Shown here: piece by piece, positions 37,201-49,195 of the stretch
Numbering within the stretch: position 1 is the stretch's first letter
How the letters are laid out: every line of letters begins with the position of its first letter
Position numbers and translations under genes: made by a program
NCBI GenBank assembly: GCA_002914845.1
Contig: JXTC01000284.1
Span: 196,279-260,278 of the forward strand
Direction of reading: 5' to 3'
DNA: 64,000 bases
DNA from: Trema orientale
Lineage: Eukaryota > Streptophyta > Magnoliopsida > Rosales > Cannabaceae
The notes under the pieces: model-generated
What the model saw: the letters and a program-made list of their open reading frames with translations, nothing else
The model's database searches: none
What the model was told of the DNA's origin: nothing

Positions 37201-38365
37201 GTCAACCCAAAAAAAATAGTCCATAAAATTTCATTGTTTGGAAGTTGGACTTGGAATATAACAATGTAGGTTTCAGCTTCATTTTTGTCAATATAATAAC
37301 AGCAGTAATGCATTGCAAAGATAACACTCAAAGTTAAAGGACACACATTAGCTTTATTCTTTACTTTTATTTATTATTTATTTATTTGTTTTTGTTTCCA
37401 TCTGTTGTAGGGTTCAATTTCAAACTTTATATCGCTATGAGAATTCATGTAATTTTTATTAGCTTAGCTAATAAGGAAATGGTTTTCAGGTGTTAGTTTA
37501 CTTTATATCGCTGCACTGTCAGTTTACTTGTACTGTCCGTCTCTCACTCTATTAGTCCCGCCAATGTGTGGGCCTTAGTGGATCGGCTTTGAGTCTGGAT
37601 AGCAGACGAAACACGGGAACAACAGCGTCCTATTGTTCCACCTCGAGTTCCACCTCGAGTTCCAGAATAGACTTCAAGATGGGTACGCTAGAGGAGTGTG
37701 ACAACACCACTAATTCTCTTTTTTTATTTCCAATAAAAAAAGGTTTTCAGGTGACATGAAAACACTTTTAGTTCTACTTTCTTAACGAATATGATAGTAA
37801 ATTTGCACCATTGTGCATCTCATGATCACAACTTGATTATATTTGTAAAGCATTTGAGTATGGTCGCTAAAAAAAAAAGGAAAGACATCATTGATATATA
37901 GATATCTAGATGGTGAGGACACCATTGATGAAATCCGCTAAATATATCTATATGGTGAGGGCACCATTGATGAAATCCCCTAAATCTTGAGTTTAGCCTA
38001 TCCACCAGGGGAAAATAAGAGGTATACCATATGAATTTTGCAAATTTCATCCACCAAACTGCCAAATATTATACAATAATGAAAAATGAAAAGTATCTGA
38101 AACATATTTCCATCATGAACAAAAAAGCTACATGATGGAACCAATGCACCACAAAAAATTGGATTGACAATACTTTCCCCAGGTGGTACTGAAGAATCCA
38201 GCCAATGAATTTTGAGATCAAATACGGTGGTAAATACAAAAAATAAAAAATAAAAAAATAAAAATAACGTAAGTTAAACATAAAACTGTAACATGTATGT
38301 TAAGGGGGAACAAGATGGCCAAGAAGGTATTAGCAAGAATCTGTAGTCTTATCTTGCTATTAAAC
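37201..38365. other. intergenic DNA and 3' region of the DUF761 gene
   Basis: No gene. A 43-44 bp direct repeat around 37900-37985 contains ATGGTGAGGRCACCAT, an imperfect palindrome, in each copy. Confidence 0.5.
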
Positions 38366-40537
38366 TCACCTAAAACAGTTGCCACCTAGTCTTAAACCTC
38401 TTGATCTTTCAATTGACGCCACTTTTTGAAGCCTGATCTGTTCTCTAAATTTGGCTATAAACTCACCAGCTTTCTTATCAACCTCATCAGAGTCTGGTGT
38501 TGCATCATTGACTGATTCAGAGTCAGCATCTTCACTATAGCTTAATCGAAACTTTTCAGCATCATTCTCCGCTTGTTCTTCAGACCCTGCAGAAACATTC
38601 TCAGAAAATTCCTCCCTTTCCCACTTTTGATAATCTGGAACTGTATGCTTTGTCATGGCACAGGGATTATCAAGGTTTGGCTTACCGCTTCCAACAACCA
38701 GACTATCAACGCCTTCGTTTCTCTCTGTTTCTTTTCTCATATATGCCGTTTCAACATCACCATAAATCTGTTCAGCCTTGTCTCCGTCGTTGGTGGCCTT
38801 GGTGGTTAGTCCACGAGATCTGATCGTTCTAACTGATTTTCCCTTTAATGAAGCTTTTGAGGGATTCCCTGCTTTCATTTTTGATTTCAATGAACTTGGC
38901 TCTGGCTCTTTGCTACTCAACAGATCATCTCTTCCACTTTCACTCAGTTCCTTCAAGTGATTTTTCGGGCCTCTCAAATCACTTTCATATAAAGAACCTA
39001 AACTACATCCCCTTGTGTGAAATCCGCTGAATGAAGGTTTGTCGTTCATTGGTTTTGGTGGTGATGGTGAATCTGAAGCAGAAAATCCTTGATAGCTCTT
39101 AGCTTTCCTCACATCCTGTTTCATTGGTTTTGGTGGCGAAGGCAAACCTGAAGAAGAAGGAGACCCTTGAAAACCCTTTGTTTTGCTGCCCTCATCCTCC
39201 ATTTTCGAGTTTATTACTTCTGAAGCCTCTTGATTCATTGGTTTTGGTGGTGATGGCGAACCTGAAACAGAAATTCCTCGATAACTCTTTGCTTTTCTTA
39301 CGTCTGGTTTCCTTGGTTTTGGTGGTGACAGTGAACCCGAAGAACCAAAAGACCCTTGAAAGCTCTTATTCTTGTTGTCCTCGTCCTCCATTTTCGAGCT
39401 GATTCCTTCAGAAGAAACGGAATGCGAGGGGGAACGATTGCCGGGTGAGGAAGACATGGAACTAGCTTGAGAAGAGAAAGATGCAGTAGACCGCAAAGAC
39501 CGTGTTCTATGTTCTCTGGGCAATTCAAATTGAGTTTCATCAACTGAGGGTGGCCTAAAATGTGAAGGACGACTAATACTACTAAGTTTTTCTCTCATAA
39601 CCATCCTTCCAGATCGCGAACGCCACGGAATTGGAGAAGGTGAAGCAACAGCTTCGTTGAACTTATCTTCTAAATTTTGAGGACCCAATTCACCGAAGTT
39701 CTCATTTCGACCCTTAACAGAAGAACTCTCAGATGACGAACCCTGGGAACCCGAAACAGACTCATAATCGTTAACAAGTTCCGGAACTTCCCTTTTCCTT
39801 ACTCTTGATTTCAAACTCCTAACAGGCAATCCTAGTGGCTTATAATCAACACTCGATCTAGTTTCACCCCACTCGCCGAGACCATAGTTATGTTGAGCCA
39901 CTACCACCATTGATTCACCCTGAAAGTACTGAGAATTCCAAGCCTGAACAACATTATTTTCACCATAATCACAACAATTCTCAACGCCACTTTCACTAAC
40001 CGACAAATTGGGGTTGCACTGTTCATCAGCAGCAGTGTCCCCACTCGAAAACAGTGTCCTAGACTCCCCTACACGATCATGATACTGCCCATTACGACTT
40101 TGAATCACTCTCTTCTCATCAGACCCATATGGATTTTCACCATACCCATCTTCAAAAACCGACGAAACGTGGAACATTCTAGACATATCATACTGTAAAT
40201 TTTCGATCTTTGACGACTGAGTCTCAATCTCAATCCCCATTTCAACGTTTCTTCGGCTAAACAAGCCATAGGAAACGGCAATGCCAATGAAAAGAAGGTG
40301 AAGAAGCTCCCAGAACTTGGTGATTATGGACTCGTTAATGAACTCAGGAGCTTGTGAAGGGAACAATGGAAGAACAATGATGACTATGGCAACAAAAAGA
40401 GCTTTGAAAAGAAAGTGAGTACAAGACTTACCTCCTCCTCGTCGCGGTCTCATTGGGTATGGTTGAAGCGGAGCTGGGTTTGGGTTTAGATCTGGATATG
40501 GAAGATGGGTTTCCATGTAGGGGCTTGATTCCGCCAT
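38366..40537 (-). CDS. DUF761 domain protein with two N-terminal membrane helices (723 aa)
   Basis: A single open frame of 724 codons. The N-terminus is Pro-rich (residues 1-36), followed by two hydrophobic helices at about 43-62 (FLFKALFVAIVIIVLPLF) and 75-94 (FWELLHLLFIGIAVSYGLF). A long low-complexity, Ser/Lys-rich middle follows. The C-terminus ends in the plant DUF761 motif (EFIAKFREQIRLQK, residues 692-705). Residues 380-437 and 443-498 are a direct internal duplication with a 63-residue period; both copies hold DVRKAKSY between SPPKP blocks. DUF761/DUF4408 proteins are plant-specific, and few have an assigned role. A membrane anchor with a disordered cytosolic tail is inferred. Divergently paired with ARPC5. 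Confidence 0.88.
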   Translation of the reverse strand: MAESSPYMETHLPYPDLNPNPAPLQPYPMRPRRGGGKSCTHFLFKALFVAIVIIVLPLFPSQAPEFINESIITKFWELLHLLFIGIAVSYGLFSRRNVEMGIEIETQSSKIENLQYDMSRMFHVSSVFEDGYGENPYGSDEKRVIQSRNGQYHDRVGESRTLFSSGDTAADEQCNPNLSVSESGVENCCDYGENNVVQAWNSQYFQGESMVVVAQHNYGLGEWGETRSSVDYKPLGLPVRSLKSRVRKREVPELVNDYESVSGSQGSSSESSSVKGRNENFGELGPQNLEDKFNEAVASPSPIPWRSRSGRMVMREKLSSISRPSHFRPPSVDETQFELPREHRTRSLRSTASFSSQASSMSSSPGNRSPSHSVSSEGISSKMEDEDNKNKSFQGSFGSSGSLSPPKPRKPDVRKAKSYRGISVSGSPSPPKPMNQEASEVINSKMEDEGSKTKGFQGSPSSSGLPSPPKPMKQDVRKAKSYQGFSASDSPSPPKPMNDKPSFSGFHTRGCSLGSLYESDLRGPKNHLKELSESGRDDLLSSKEPEPSSLKSKMKAGNPSKASLKGKSVRTIRSRGLTTKATNDGDKAEQIYGDVETAYMRKETERNEGVDSLVVGSGKPNLDNPCAMTKHTVPDYQKWEREEFSENVSAGSEEQAENDAEKFRLSYSEDADSESVNDATPDSDEVDKKAGEFIAKFREQIRLQKVASIERSRGLRLGGNCFR

Positions 40538-40963
40538 TGATGAACAGTGTGGGAGCTTCTGTAGAGCTTTGGTTTTTGTGTCAAAAAACTATTGAGAGGG
40601 TGAAGAAAGGAAGACTTTGAAAGCAAGGAAGGAAAATTGATGAGAGAGAATTGAAAAAGAGCGAGGAGAGAGAGAGAGAGAGGGAGCAAGAATTCAAAAG
40701 CGACAATCATTATGACCGTTTGCATCAAATGACGTAAATAACCCTGCCTTTTATTTAATTTACAGTTCTTTTGGGCCTCACAAACTCGAACATCAAATTG
40801 GGCCGATCTAGTTTAGCCCATAAAAGTTTGTACACATAAAAACGACGCCGTTTGGTCACTAACTCATCGTCACTTTCTCGGGAAAATGCTTTTTCCCAAC
40901 TGGACTGCTTGGCAAGTAAGAAAATCTCAGAAAGAAAGAAGAGAGAGAGAGAGTGCAAAAAAG
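40538..40963. promoter_or_regulatory. divergent promoter region between the DUF761 gene and ARPC5
   Basis: Only 426 bp separate the two start codons on opposite strands, so both promoters and leaders share it. It contains AAACGACGCCGTTT (40840-40853, AAACG and CGTTT as inverted arms), two GGGCC words near 40772 and 40800, and GA-repeat runs in both leaders (near 40668-40682 and 40941-40952). Minus-strand TAAATAAAA near 40752 is a possible TATA for the DUF761 gene, and plus-strand CATAAAAG near 40819 one for ARPC5. Confidence 0.6.
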
Positions 40964-41538
40964 ATGGCTTCAGGAGCCGAAGAGTTTGTGGAAGCAGACA
41001 ATGCAGAGGCCATAATAACACGAATCGAGCACAAATCCAGAAAGATCGAAAGCTTACTCAAACAGTAATCATCAAATTCTCGATTTTTCAATATTCGCCT
41101 GAGAAAATAATCCTAATTCCCGACGCTTGACACTTTCTTGTCCGTACAGGTCTAAGCCAGTCGAAGCTCTCAAAACCGCGCTCGAAGGATCGCCTCCCAA
41201 GACTCGGGACGAGCGCTGCAAGGTTTGACTACTTCTTCTTCTTCTTCTTCTTCTTCCTCATACTTTTACTGTAAATTTTCCGAGAAAATTTCGCAAATGA
41301 AAACGAAAGAAAGATAGAAACGGTGTCTTTTTTTTTTTTTTTTGTTTTGTTGGACTGTTAGCGTGGAATTGAAAGGGAATTGATGTTGAATTAGGCTTTT
41401 TGAATGCAGTCTGCGAACTGGATTGTGGTTCATAGAGCTCTTATGGCGATTAAGGATGTGGATGCGTTGTTTTCTTCTCTGGATCCGGAGTACTACGATA
41501 TCCTTATGAAGTGAGAACCCCTTGTTAATACCATATGA

Positions 41539-41584
<46 letters not shown>

Positions 41585-42761
41585 CTGTGTCTGTATAGAT
41601 TTGTGTTTAGTGAATTTGAATGCTATTAGATATCGTTCAGCTTCTTGTTCCGTTTCTTTTTTGCTTGAAGTTTATCCACTAGTGGTGACTTTTCTCTTTA
41701 ACATTTTATTCTGTTTGGTGATAATTGAAAACCTTTTGTGTACTGAAATGTGAGAACTGAGGATATTGAATTTTTTTGAGCTTAAAAACCTAGTGATGAA
41801 ATTGGATCAACATACATAAAACTGGGCAAGCCGCAAGCATACTGGGGGAAAATAGGCTGGCCAGGGATAGATATTGAGAAGATGGTAGAACAACAAATCG
41901 CATGTACCCTGTTTTGGGTCGTCCCAATCCATTTTTGCTTATGCAAACAGTTAGCCTGTGGAATGTGATTCCGATCCCGGACTTTTGGCTACCTTAATAA
42001 AACTAAAAAGGGGGTCACGACAGCCCAAACTACATGGAAAAGAGAGGCTATCAAGGCCTGATCGCCGGTCTCAACCTTCAGTTCTTAGCCCCTCCTTCTT
42101 ACCTTCCATTTGTTAGCTAGCCGCCTTACCTAGTGAAATTATCAGCGACTCAACCAATACAACAGGCAGGTCTTCTTCAGTCCGCATGGACAAAAGCTTA
42201 TAGCTAACAGTTTAGCAAATGCATGTCATTGCATGATTTGGATGTATTTTAGGCCTATTAATCTGCCCCATACCATTCAAGAGAGAAGGAAAAAACTGTT
42301 TTGGCTCGCTAAATGTATATTAGAAACGAAATTTAGGACAAGGAGTGAAAATGAACATTAGACATGAAGCTTTTTATTTAGTTCGAGCATATATTATCAG
42401 CTCTTAACACATGAAAGGATAGGAGAACTCATGATTTTTCAGGATAACAAGAAGTCATGTCTTTTATATGCAAACTAATGAATATGTCAACCAAATTTCT
42501 TATTTGAATCCTAGCTGTTTTGCTTCCTTCCTTACTCAAAAAATTGCTTTTTCTGCGTTCTTTTAATTCTTGGTTAGATGATGATGTTTCATTATTCTAA
42601 CAATTGAGGATTACCATCACTCAAGGTACTTGTACAGAGGCTTGTCAACCGGAGATCGCCCCACATGCGACCAGTGCCTTAGGATTCATGAAAAGTTGAC
42701 GGAGAGAGCTGGTTTGGGATGCATTCTCCGTTCCCTTTCAGACACTGTAAATACAGTTTGA
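40964..42761 (+). CDS. ARPC5: Arp2/3 complex subunit 5 (ARPC5/p16), 4 exons, 136 aa
   Basis: Exons 40964-41064, 41150-41222, 41410-41510, 42626-42761 join in phase (411 bp) to a 136-residue protein. It reads MASGAEEFVEADNAEAIITR, continues with KTRDERCKSANWIVVHRAL and FSSLDPEYYDILMK, and closes with YLYRGLSTGDRPTCDQCL and GCILRSLSDTVNTV. This is the small all-helical p16 subunit, whose family length is about 130-150. It sits in the Arp2/3 complex, which nucleates branched actin filaments in the cytoplasm. In Arabidopsis loss of this subunit distorts trichomes (CROOKED). Intron 3 is 1,115 bp, far longer than the others, and holds a microsatellite and an odd GC-richer segment. Confidence 0.93.
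41538..41596 (+). repeat. (GT)n(AT)n(GT)n microsatellite in ARPC5 intron 3
   Basis: Alternating GT, then AT about 12 times, then GT/CT units, just after the exon 3 donor. Confidence 0.85.
41810..42215. other. GC-richer segment in ARPC5 intron 3, possible organellar insertion
   Basis: By eye it is close to half G+C, against about one third in the rest of the intron. It has no coding homology that I recognise. Phrases such as GGTCACGACAGCCC and GATCGCCGGTCTCAACC have the texture of plant mitochondrial DNA, but I cannot assign a locus. The call is inference. Confidence 0.3.
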
Positions 42762-44686
42762 TTTCCATCACTCTATTAAAGGAAATGATCATAGGAAGAC
42801 GACCTCTTTATGAATCCAGTTGTTCTGCCCTTTAAGACATCACGCAAACTACGATCATAATCTTGGAGGTGTGTCCATAATTTTGTATCTTTCTTATACT
42901 CTCTGATTCAGTACTTACGAAAATATCTTCTAGCTGCTTTTGTTTCAATGAATATGTAATAATGTAAGGATTGATGTAATAGATTTTTTTTTTCTTTTGG
43001 AGAAATTAATATTAATTCTAAAGATAGCACTAGTTGGTGCAAATTCTAGAGGAGGAAAAGATCATGAAATCGAGAAGGAGAGCTTAGTTTATTTCCCTTT
43101 GTTTGGTCAGGTGAAAAAAAGTGGACAAAGAATTGTTTCAAGAATGTTGAAGAGCTTTAATGGGCCGGGAATAAAATTCCTACTTTTGAACGCTCTACAG
43201 TTTCTAAATCAAATTCACCGAAGCCTGGAAATTAGTTTTTCTTGGCAAAAAAACTTCGAAGCATGGAAATATTTCTTTCTAGCCACATATTATGCTAGCT
43301 TATTGGACTTGTTACGAACCAAATCGGGTTCCATGTTTTGTGCTTACGATGCATCTGAGATTAGTGGATTTAGTCGACAAGATCTACGTGGATGAATCTC
43401 CGACTGTTGATGAACCATGAAAAAAAAATAAAAGTAAAATAAATAAATAAATAAGGGGGCTAAATGTAGGGCTTGTTTGGCGACTTATATGTTCTTTTGT
43501 TTTTTCAAACTAAAATAAATGGTAAAGATGTTCTCAAAATATTTGAGCAATCTTCATCATGTATCTACTTTTACAATCGAAAAATATAAAACATAATTAC
43601 TGGGAAAGCATCGATCCAAAAAGAGAGACTCCAATCCTTTTAATCATAGACATTTTTGTGCGAATTAATCAAAGAGATTGTTAGTTTGCTACTCAAGTTT
43701 GCGTATGATTTGAAGTGGGACGTTTGAACTTGTTAGTAGTTGAAAAATGACCATGTGAACATGTTAAGTAGTTAAAAATTAACTATGATTGATCGCGTTC
43801 TCACACAGCATAGCTGTCAAGTTTTGTGAGAACCATAAAGAGACATGACTGATGATAATTTCATGAAAAAGTGCGAGGAGTTGTCTGGATTCACTCTATA
43901 GAGGCTACTATAGGTTAGGCTCCTAGCTGCGGACACCAGAGAAAAAACAGATTCAGAACTTCCCATTATCCCACAAATAGACAAATGCATATCGTATATT
44001 TTGGAGTTAATAAAACGTTGAAAACAGAATCAAAGCGCAGCAAACTTTATTGACATGCGACCAGACTCTTTAATAGTTCCATTATTTTATATTACATAAT
44101 TTACAATAGATTTGATTGCATTAAATCCATATTATTAAGCCAGCTATGCTTAACAGGCATTGTTGCCCACCAAGCATGCCATGCAGACCTACTTGTTCAC
44201 GCTTTATGAAACAAAGTCCATATAATAGGACCCCAGATACAACGCTAATTATTTATCGAACATGTAGATAAATATAGCAAGTACTATGGTAGCATAGTTC
44301 ATAGAATGATCACTAGTTGGACCACATTTATTCCTTCCTTAATTAGAACCCGAGTATTGTATTAATGTCAATGCCTATTTTGAGAACTGAATCACAAGTA
44401 ATAACCAAACAGAAAAAAACAAGAGATTCAGCTTCTCTTCGTTACGGTTGTTGATATTATCCTAGTTGCCATTTGTAAATACAACCCTACCCTCCACTAA
44501 CAATTAGAAAAGCCCAAATTTAAACAAAGGCTTAATATTAACAAAATCATATCCTAATAATAACCACCCTCCTTTCTAATACCTCTTTCCCTTCTACACA
44601 TTCCCACCAAAATAGTTGTTCTCTACGGAAAACCCTGCTTTTGCTTCTAACATAATAACAACGTACTCTCCTAATTCCACCATAAC
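42762..44686. other. intergenic region between convergent ARPC5 and HD-Zip genes; one orphan open frame
   Basis: A stretch at 42997-43395 (+) is open for 132 codons but starts at TTG; its first ATG is near 43144. Its product has no family resemblance that I recognise and no obvious domain, so it is not called a gene. The rest is AT-rich, with the HD-Zip 3' UTR at the right edge. Confidence 0.5.
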
Positions 44687-46643
44687 TTAGGACCGAGATG
44701 CCGGTGTATCTAGCGGTCGATGTTGGATCGGCAATGCGGCCCATGGATTGATGGGCACGGGCCGAGGAATACCGGGGACGGCAGGCTGCCGATTTGGGCC
44801 GGTTGAAGCGGGCACCGACGAGGCAGCAGTAGAGGATGCTGAAGAGGAGACAGCCACACGCTCACATGAGGGGCACATGGTGAGTGTGGTAGGAGGGCTC
44901 ATGTGCATGTAGAGCTGAGGTGATAGCTTTAGTGCTCTAAGCTCATGGACCTCTTTCTGCAGCCTCCTATTCTCCTCCGTCAGATTCTCACAGCACCTCT
45001 TTAGATACTCACAGTCAACCTCTGTTTGCTTCAATTTAGTCCTGCATTTTTCAGTTTCATTGCAGACCCTTTTAGCCCAACAATTAAATTGAAGTGTTAA
45101 ACCAAACACCAAACAATAATAAATATAAAAAACAGAACAAATTCCATGAGAACTATAGGCACATAAAAAGAGATCCCCAAGAAATGTGTTATATTGGGCA
45201 AAGTGTTATTATTAGCCATGTAGCATTTATTTGCTTCACAACAACAGTTAGAAGAATATCATTGATCAGAACAACCAGATTTTTCTGACTTATTCAATGC
45301 CAACGCACGAAAATAGTGATAGTAAATGTGGGTGTGTTACAAAATAACAAAAAGAGCATTCAACCCAAATTGGACAACTCTACCCTTCTCAAAGCCACTT
45401 ATTTTCATATAATACCCCTTAAAATAAGCGAGGGAATAAGAATATCCTAACCTTGCCCTCCTGTTCTGAAACCACACCTCCACTTGTCTTGGCCGCAGGT
45501 TCAGTTGCTTTGCCAACGCCAGCTTTTGCTTCTGGACGCAAAAACCAAAATCAACCAAAAAGATCAGCTGAATTCCCAAACTACCCTTCAATCCACAACA
45601 GAGTAACTAAATTGCCCCTCCCAGAACCCAGCCATTCCCAAGTCACGAAAAGACCAAACTACCCTTCTCAAACCACGAAAATTACATAGAAACGCCACTG
45701 ACCGGATTGAGAGTGTTGTGCTCCTTGAAGGTCTCCTCAAGCACCAGAGACTGCTCCTTAGTCAGCCTGAGCTTCTTCCTCGAATTATCGCCGCCTCCGC
45801 CGTCTTCGTCGTCGCTTCCGCGGGAGCACGAGTCCCTCTCGTTCTCAATCTCATCCCCAACCGGCTCCCTCTCGCTCCTCTTCCCGCTGAGGCTCGACAC
45901 GGTGCTGTTCGGCGACGAGACCCCATTCTCGTCGTCGTAATCGGCGGCGGCCAACGCCGTCACCGCCGTGGCCGACGGCGGAGTACGGTTCACGTCGAGT
46001 CCTCGGAGAAACGACCTCGCATCGGAGTTTCGATCTGAAGAGAAGGAGAGGTGAGAGATTCGTACATTGGAATGGCAATCTTGCAAATAAAGATAACAAG
46101 GAGGGGTGGTTCCAAAGCGGGACTTGGAGTCCCACGCTTGCTTTTGTTTTGGCTTGGCGTTACGAAAAATTCTACGTGTGCAGAGATATGTAGACAAAGT
46201 AAAAAACTTTTTATTAATTTCAGATCTAACTGTAAGATCTTCTCTTTCTTTGTTTTCCCTACTTTCGCATTTTCTTCACACTCGGAAAGAAAATGTAGGC
46301 AAAGAAAATAGAAAAGGGGAGAAAAAAATGTAAAAGTTATTGACTAATAATGCTAGTAACAACAAATTAACCTTATGATAAAATTGCATGTTCCATAATC
46401 ATAATAGGAAAATTAAAAAATATATTAATAATAAAAATAAATATATTATAATATTTAAAAGGAAAAAAAAAAAAAAGGATTACCAGTTGAAAGCTGAAAG
46501 ATTTCATTCCAAGGTGTAGTCTTTCGGTGATGATATTGCATGGGAGGTGAAGGCCTTTGCATGAGATTCAGCTTGAGAGAAGGCTGAGTTGCTCCACATC
46601 CCAAGCTCAAACTCAACCCTAACCCATCATCATTTTCAGCCAT
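44687..46643 (-). CDS. HAT3: HD-Zip class II transcription factor, HAT3/ATHB4 type (4 exons, 308 aa)
   Basis: Exons on the minus strand: 46643-46484, 46034-45703, 45531-45452, 45041-44687; 927 bp in phase. The N-terminus has the EAR repression motif LGLSLSLG (residues 8-15) and the subgroup block [10 protein letters not shown]. The homeodomain covers about 138-195 with the recognition helix [11 protein letters not shown] (181-191). A leucine zipper follows directly with Leu204, 211, 218 and 225. CPSCE (247-251) is the redox-sensitive motif of class II. The C-terminus NPWAALP resembles Arabidopsis HAT3. Such factors are nuclear, bind CAATNATTG dimer sites and repress genes in shade avoidance and in leaf adaxial patterning. 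Placement with HAT3/ATHB4 rather than HAT4/ATHB2 rests on the N-terminal block; orthology to one of the two is not certain. Confidence 0.93.
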
Positions 46644-46916
46644 TTTCTCCTTTTCCTTTTTTCTACTAGGAAAAAAAAAAAAAACTCAAACCCAACAGAG
46701 AATTCTTTTTCCTTCTCAGAAAACAACAACTAATATGCAAAACTCTCCTTTTTTCCCTTTCTGGGTTTTTTTTCTCTTTTTTTTTTCCCACTGTTTGGAT
46801 CCGAGAAAACAAAAGGGAAAGCAGAATGAGAAAAAATGGGGTTGAGATTTGCAGGGAGAGGGAGGTGTCTAGCTTAGACTTTTTCTTTTTGCAGTACAGT
46901 AAAAGGATGATGGGAC

Positions 46917-46924
46917 TATATATA
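46917..46924 (-). promoter_or_regulatory. TATA box of the HAT3-like gene
   Basis: TATATATA on the minus strand inside CTATATATAG, about 275 bp upstream of the ATG. A pyrimidine/purine-rich leader would start near 46885. Confidence 0.6.
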
Positions 46925-49195
46925 GATACAGAGAGAGATTATACAGAGCAAAAAACGCACAGAAGGGTATAGATTTAATCATGACCTTTGTGTCAGAGAG
47001 ACAAGCTATTGGCTCAATTATCATATATTGGCTTTAGCCTCTTTAGAGCCTCGACTCACTCACTCACTCTCTCTCTGTGTGCTTTGACTTAACCCTAGTT
47101 AAACATATACGCACGGACACACCCCATTTTCAAAACATAGTTAGGTTTGCGTTTAACTGTAGTTAAAAGAGAGTTGCTTTTTATATTATAAGTTACGTAC
47201 AGTCATTTTTAAGTTTTTTAACCATGGTTTTTTTTTTTTTAAAAAAGTCTTGTCTGGTCTTCGTTATTAGTTTTATTATTGTTATTACTTATTATTAATA
47301 GCCACTGATCTGATATAAAAAGCGGCTTTCTCGCCCTTTGAACGTTGACGAGTGGAGACTAATGTAAAAGAGTGCAGGGTCTTTGGGGGGAGTGATGTTC
47401 ACGCGCTCGGAATTTTTTTATTTTTTTTATTTTTGGCTGAAAGCGCTCGAAATTATTGGATCATGATGATGTTACCCTGGGTTTTGATTATCATCACCAC
47501 CACCATCATCATCTTCATCAACTTCTCTCTCGTTATGGGACCCAGCCTGGTTTGGATTTGGTTGGTTGGGTTGGTGGTGGGACCGACGAGATGGCTTTTC
47601 ACCAGGCACGCCCAGTGACAAATCACGAGGCAAATGAGTGAGTTTTAACTGCTCAGATGGGTTGATGGGACCCATTCGAGTTAAAGAAAAGCGTGACAGC
47701 GCGTGGGTCTCGAGCTACGGCTGCTTTCCTCAGTGCCGTCAGTCAGCTCAGCCGAGTGTTTGGTCAGACCCTCCCAAAAAAAAAAAAGAGTAATAAAGAA
47801 ACAATTTTATGCTAGTAGAGGTAAGAAAAGGAGGTTTGCATCTTGGAGGACCATTTCGGTAATTTCAACTTGGGTAAAGTTTTTATAACGATTCACGGGT
47901 TAGGATGAAAGAGATTGGAATGGTATTTATTATTTACTAAATACCATTTACCATTTGCTTTTTTCTAAAAACAAAAAAGATAAAATTAATGAACATTCAG
48001 ATTGGTTTGGTTTTTTTTTCTTTTTCTTTTTCTTTTGTTGACATATTTATTTAAGATTTGAATTGGAGGTGATAACTTGTTGAACAATTGAATCAAGATA
48101 AACGTTCAAAGGGTGGGTGAGAAGAGATAATAATTAATGTCTATATCTTCTTTCATTAACTGCTATGTAAGGGTAGATTGTAGTTATGATTTAATAAAAG
48201 CTATATATATATAACATTGGGAATAACTTTATTGGTTTCGTTTCAATAAGAGTATTTATTGACAAGTTTGAAAGGCAGAATTCATACAATAAAGTAGTCA
48301 TTATTGATTTGTTGCTTTGTTTCCCAATTTGTGAAAATACACAAGATTTTGAAACAGTCTTGGGAATTATCATTAATGAAAATGTTGGTTATGTGAGTTA
48401 CATGAAATAATTAGCTTTATATATTTATTATCCTTTTTCTTTTCTTGTCTCTAACCAATTGTTCAGTGCACCATGTCTAACTGAATAATAATAATAATAA
48501 AAATAATCATAATCATAATCATACCCCAAGTCTTTAACTCTGGCTATGTGAAGTTTCAAATTCATAACAATAAAGATTGAGTTGGCTAGAGTTTTAAAAT
48601 TAAGAAAAAACTATTTAGGAGATGCTTGTAAATTATTGATTATTTCAATTATTTTACGCCAAAATTTTGTTAAAAAAATTGTAACAAAATAACCCAAGGC
48701 TACAATCTCAAAGATTCTCAACCCACTTTCAAACTGTGAATACTGGATACTTTTTTCCAGCCAAAAAAAAAAAAAGAATACTGTTTACTTTTGACATTCA
48801 CATCTTCTTTTTCCTGTTTAAGAATCTTTTAAAAAACAAAAAAATCATTATCACGTTGAAAATCTTTCTGTTCTGTTTCTGATAGAACAAAATATTTCTT
48901 CTTTTGTCACTTTTCTTGGAACACAAAATCGCTTCCAGGTCACACAAAAAATATTTTAGCTGGCTAAAAATGAAAAAGAAAGAGATAAAGAAATTGATTT
49001 TTTAAAGTCTTTTTTTCAAAAAATAAAATAATGATAATAATAATAATAATAAGTGGTCCAGTTATAGTGGCAGGGAGGGGGTGGCACTGGTGTGGTAGAA
49101 ATAGGACCTGGTGGATTTTGCCAAATTGAGCTGGGCTTGAGCCGATAGATGAGTTTTGAGGGACGGGACACGTAAAGAGTCAAGGGCGGAGGCAT
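46925..49195. other. upstream region of the HAT3-like gene, no gene seen
   Basis: Several short open frames here lack family resemblance. Around 47340-47770 composition is less AT-rich and promoter-like. Trinucleotide AAT/ATA and AATCAT runs occur near 48484-48522 and 49029-49052. Confidence 0.5.

Noticed and set aside
45682-46197. Open frames on both strands over the HD-Zip exon 2 region
   Set aside because: Shadow frames over exon 2; only the minus-strand frame that carries the [10 protein letters not shown] block and start of the homeodomain is real.
47352-47700. Overlapping 60-90 codon open frames, both strands
   Set aside because: His/Ile runs come from a CAT/ATC simple repeat; no splice context or homology. 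It looks like promoter-type DNA.
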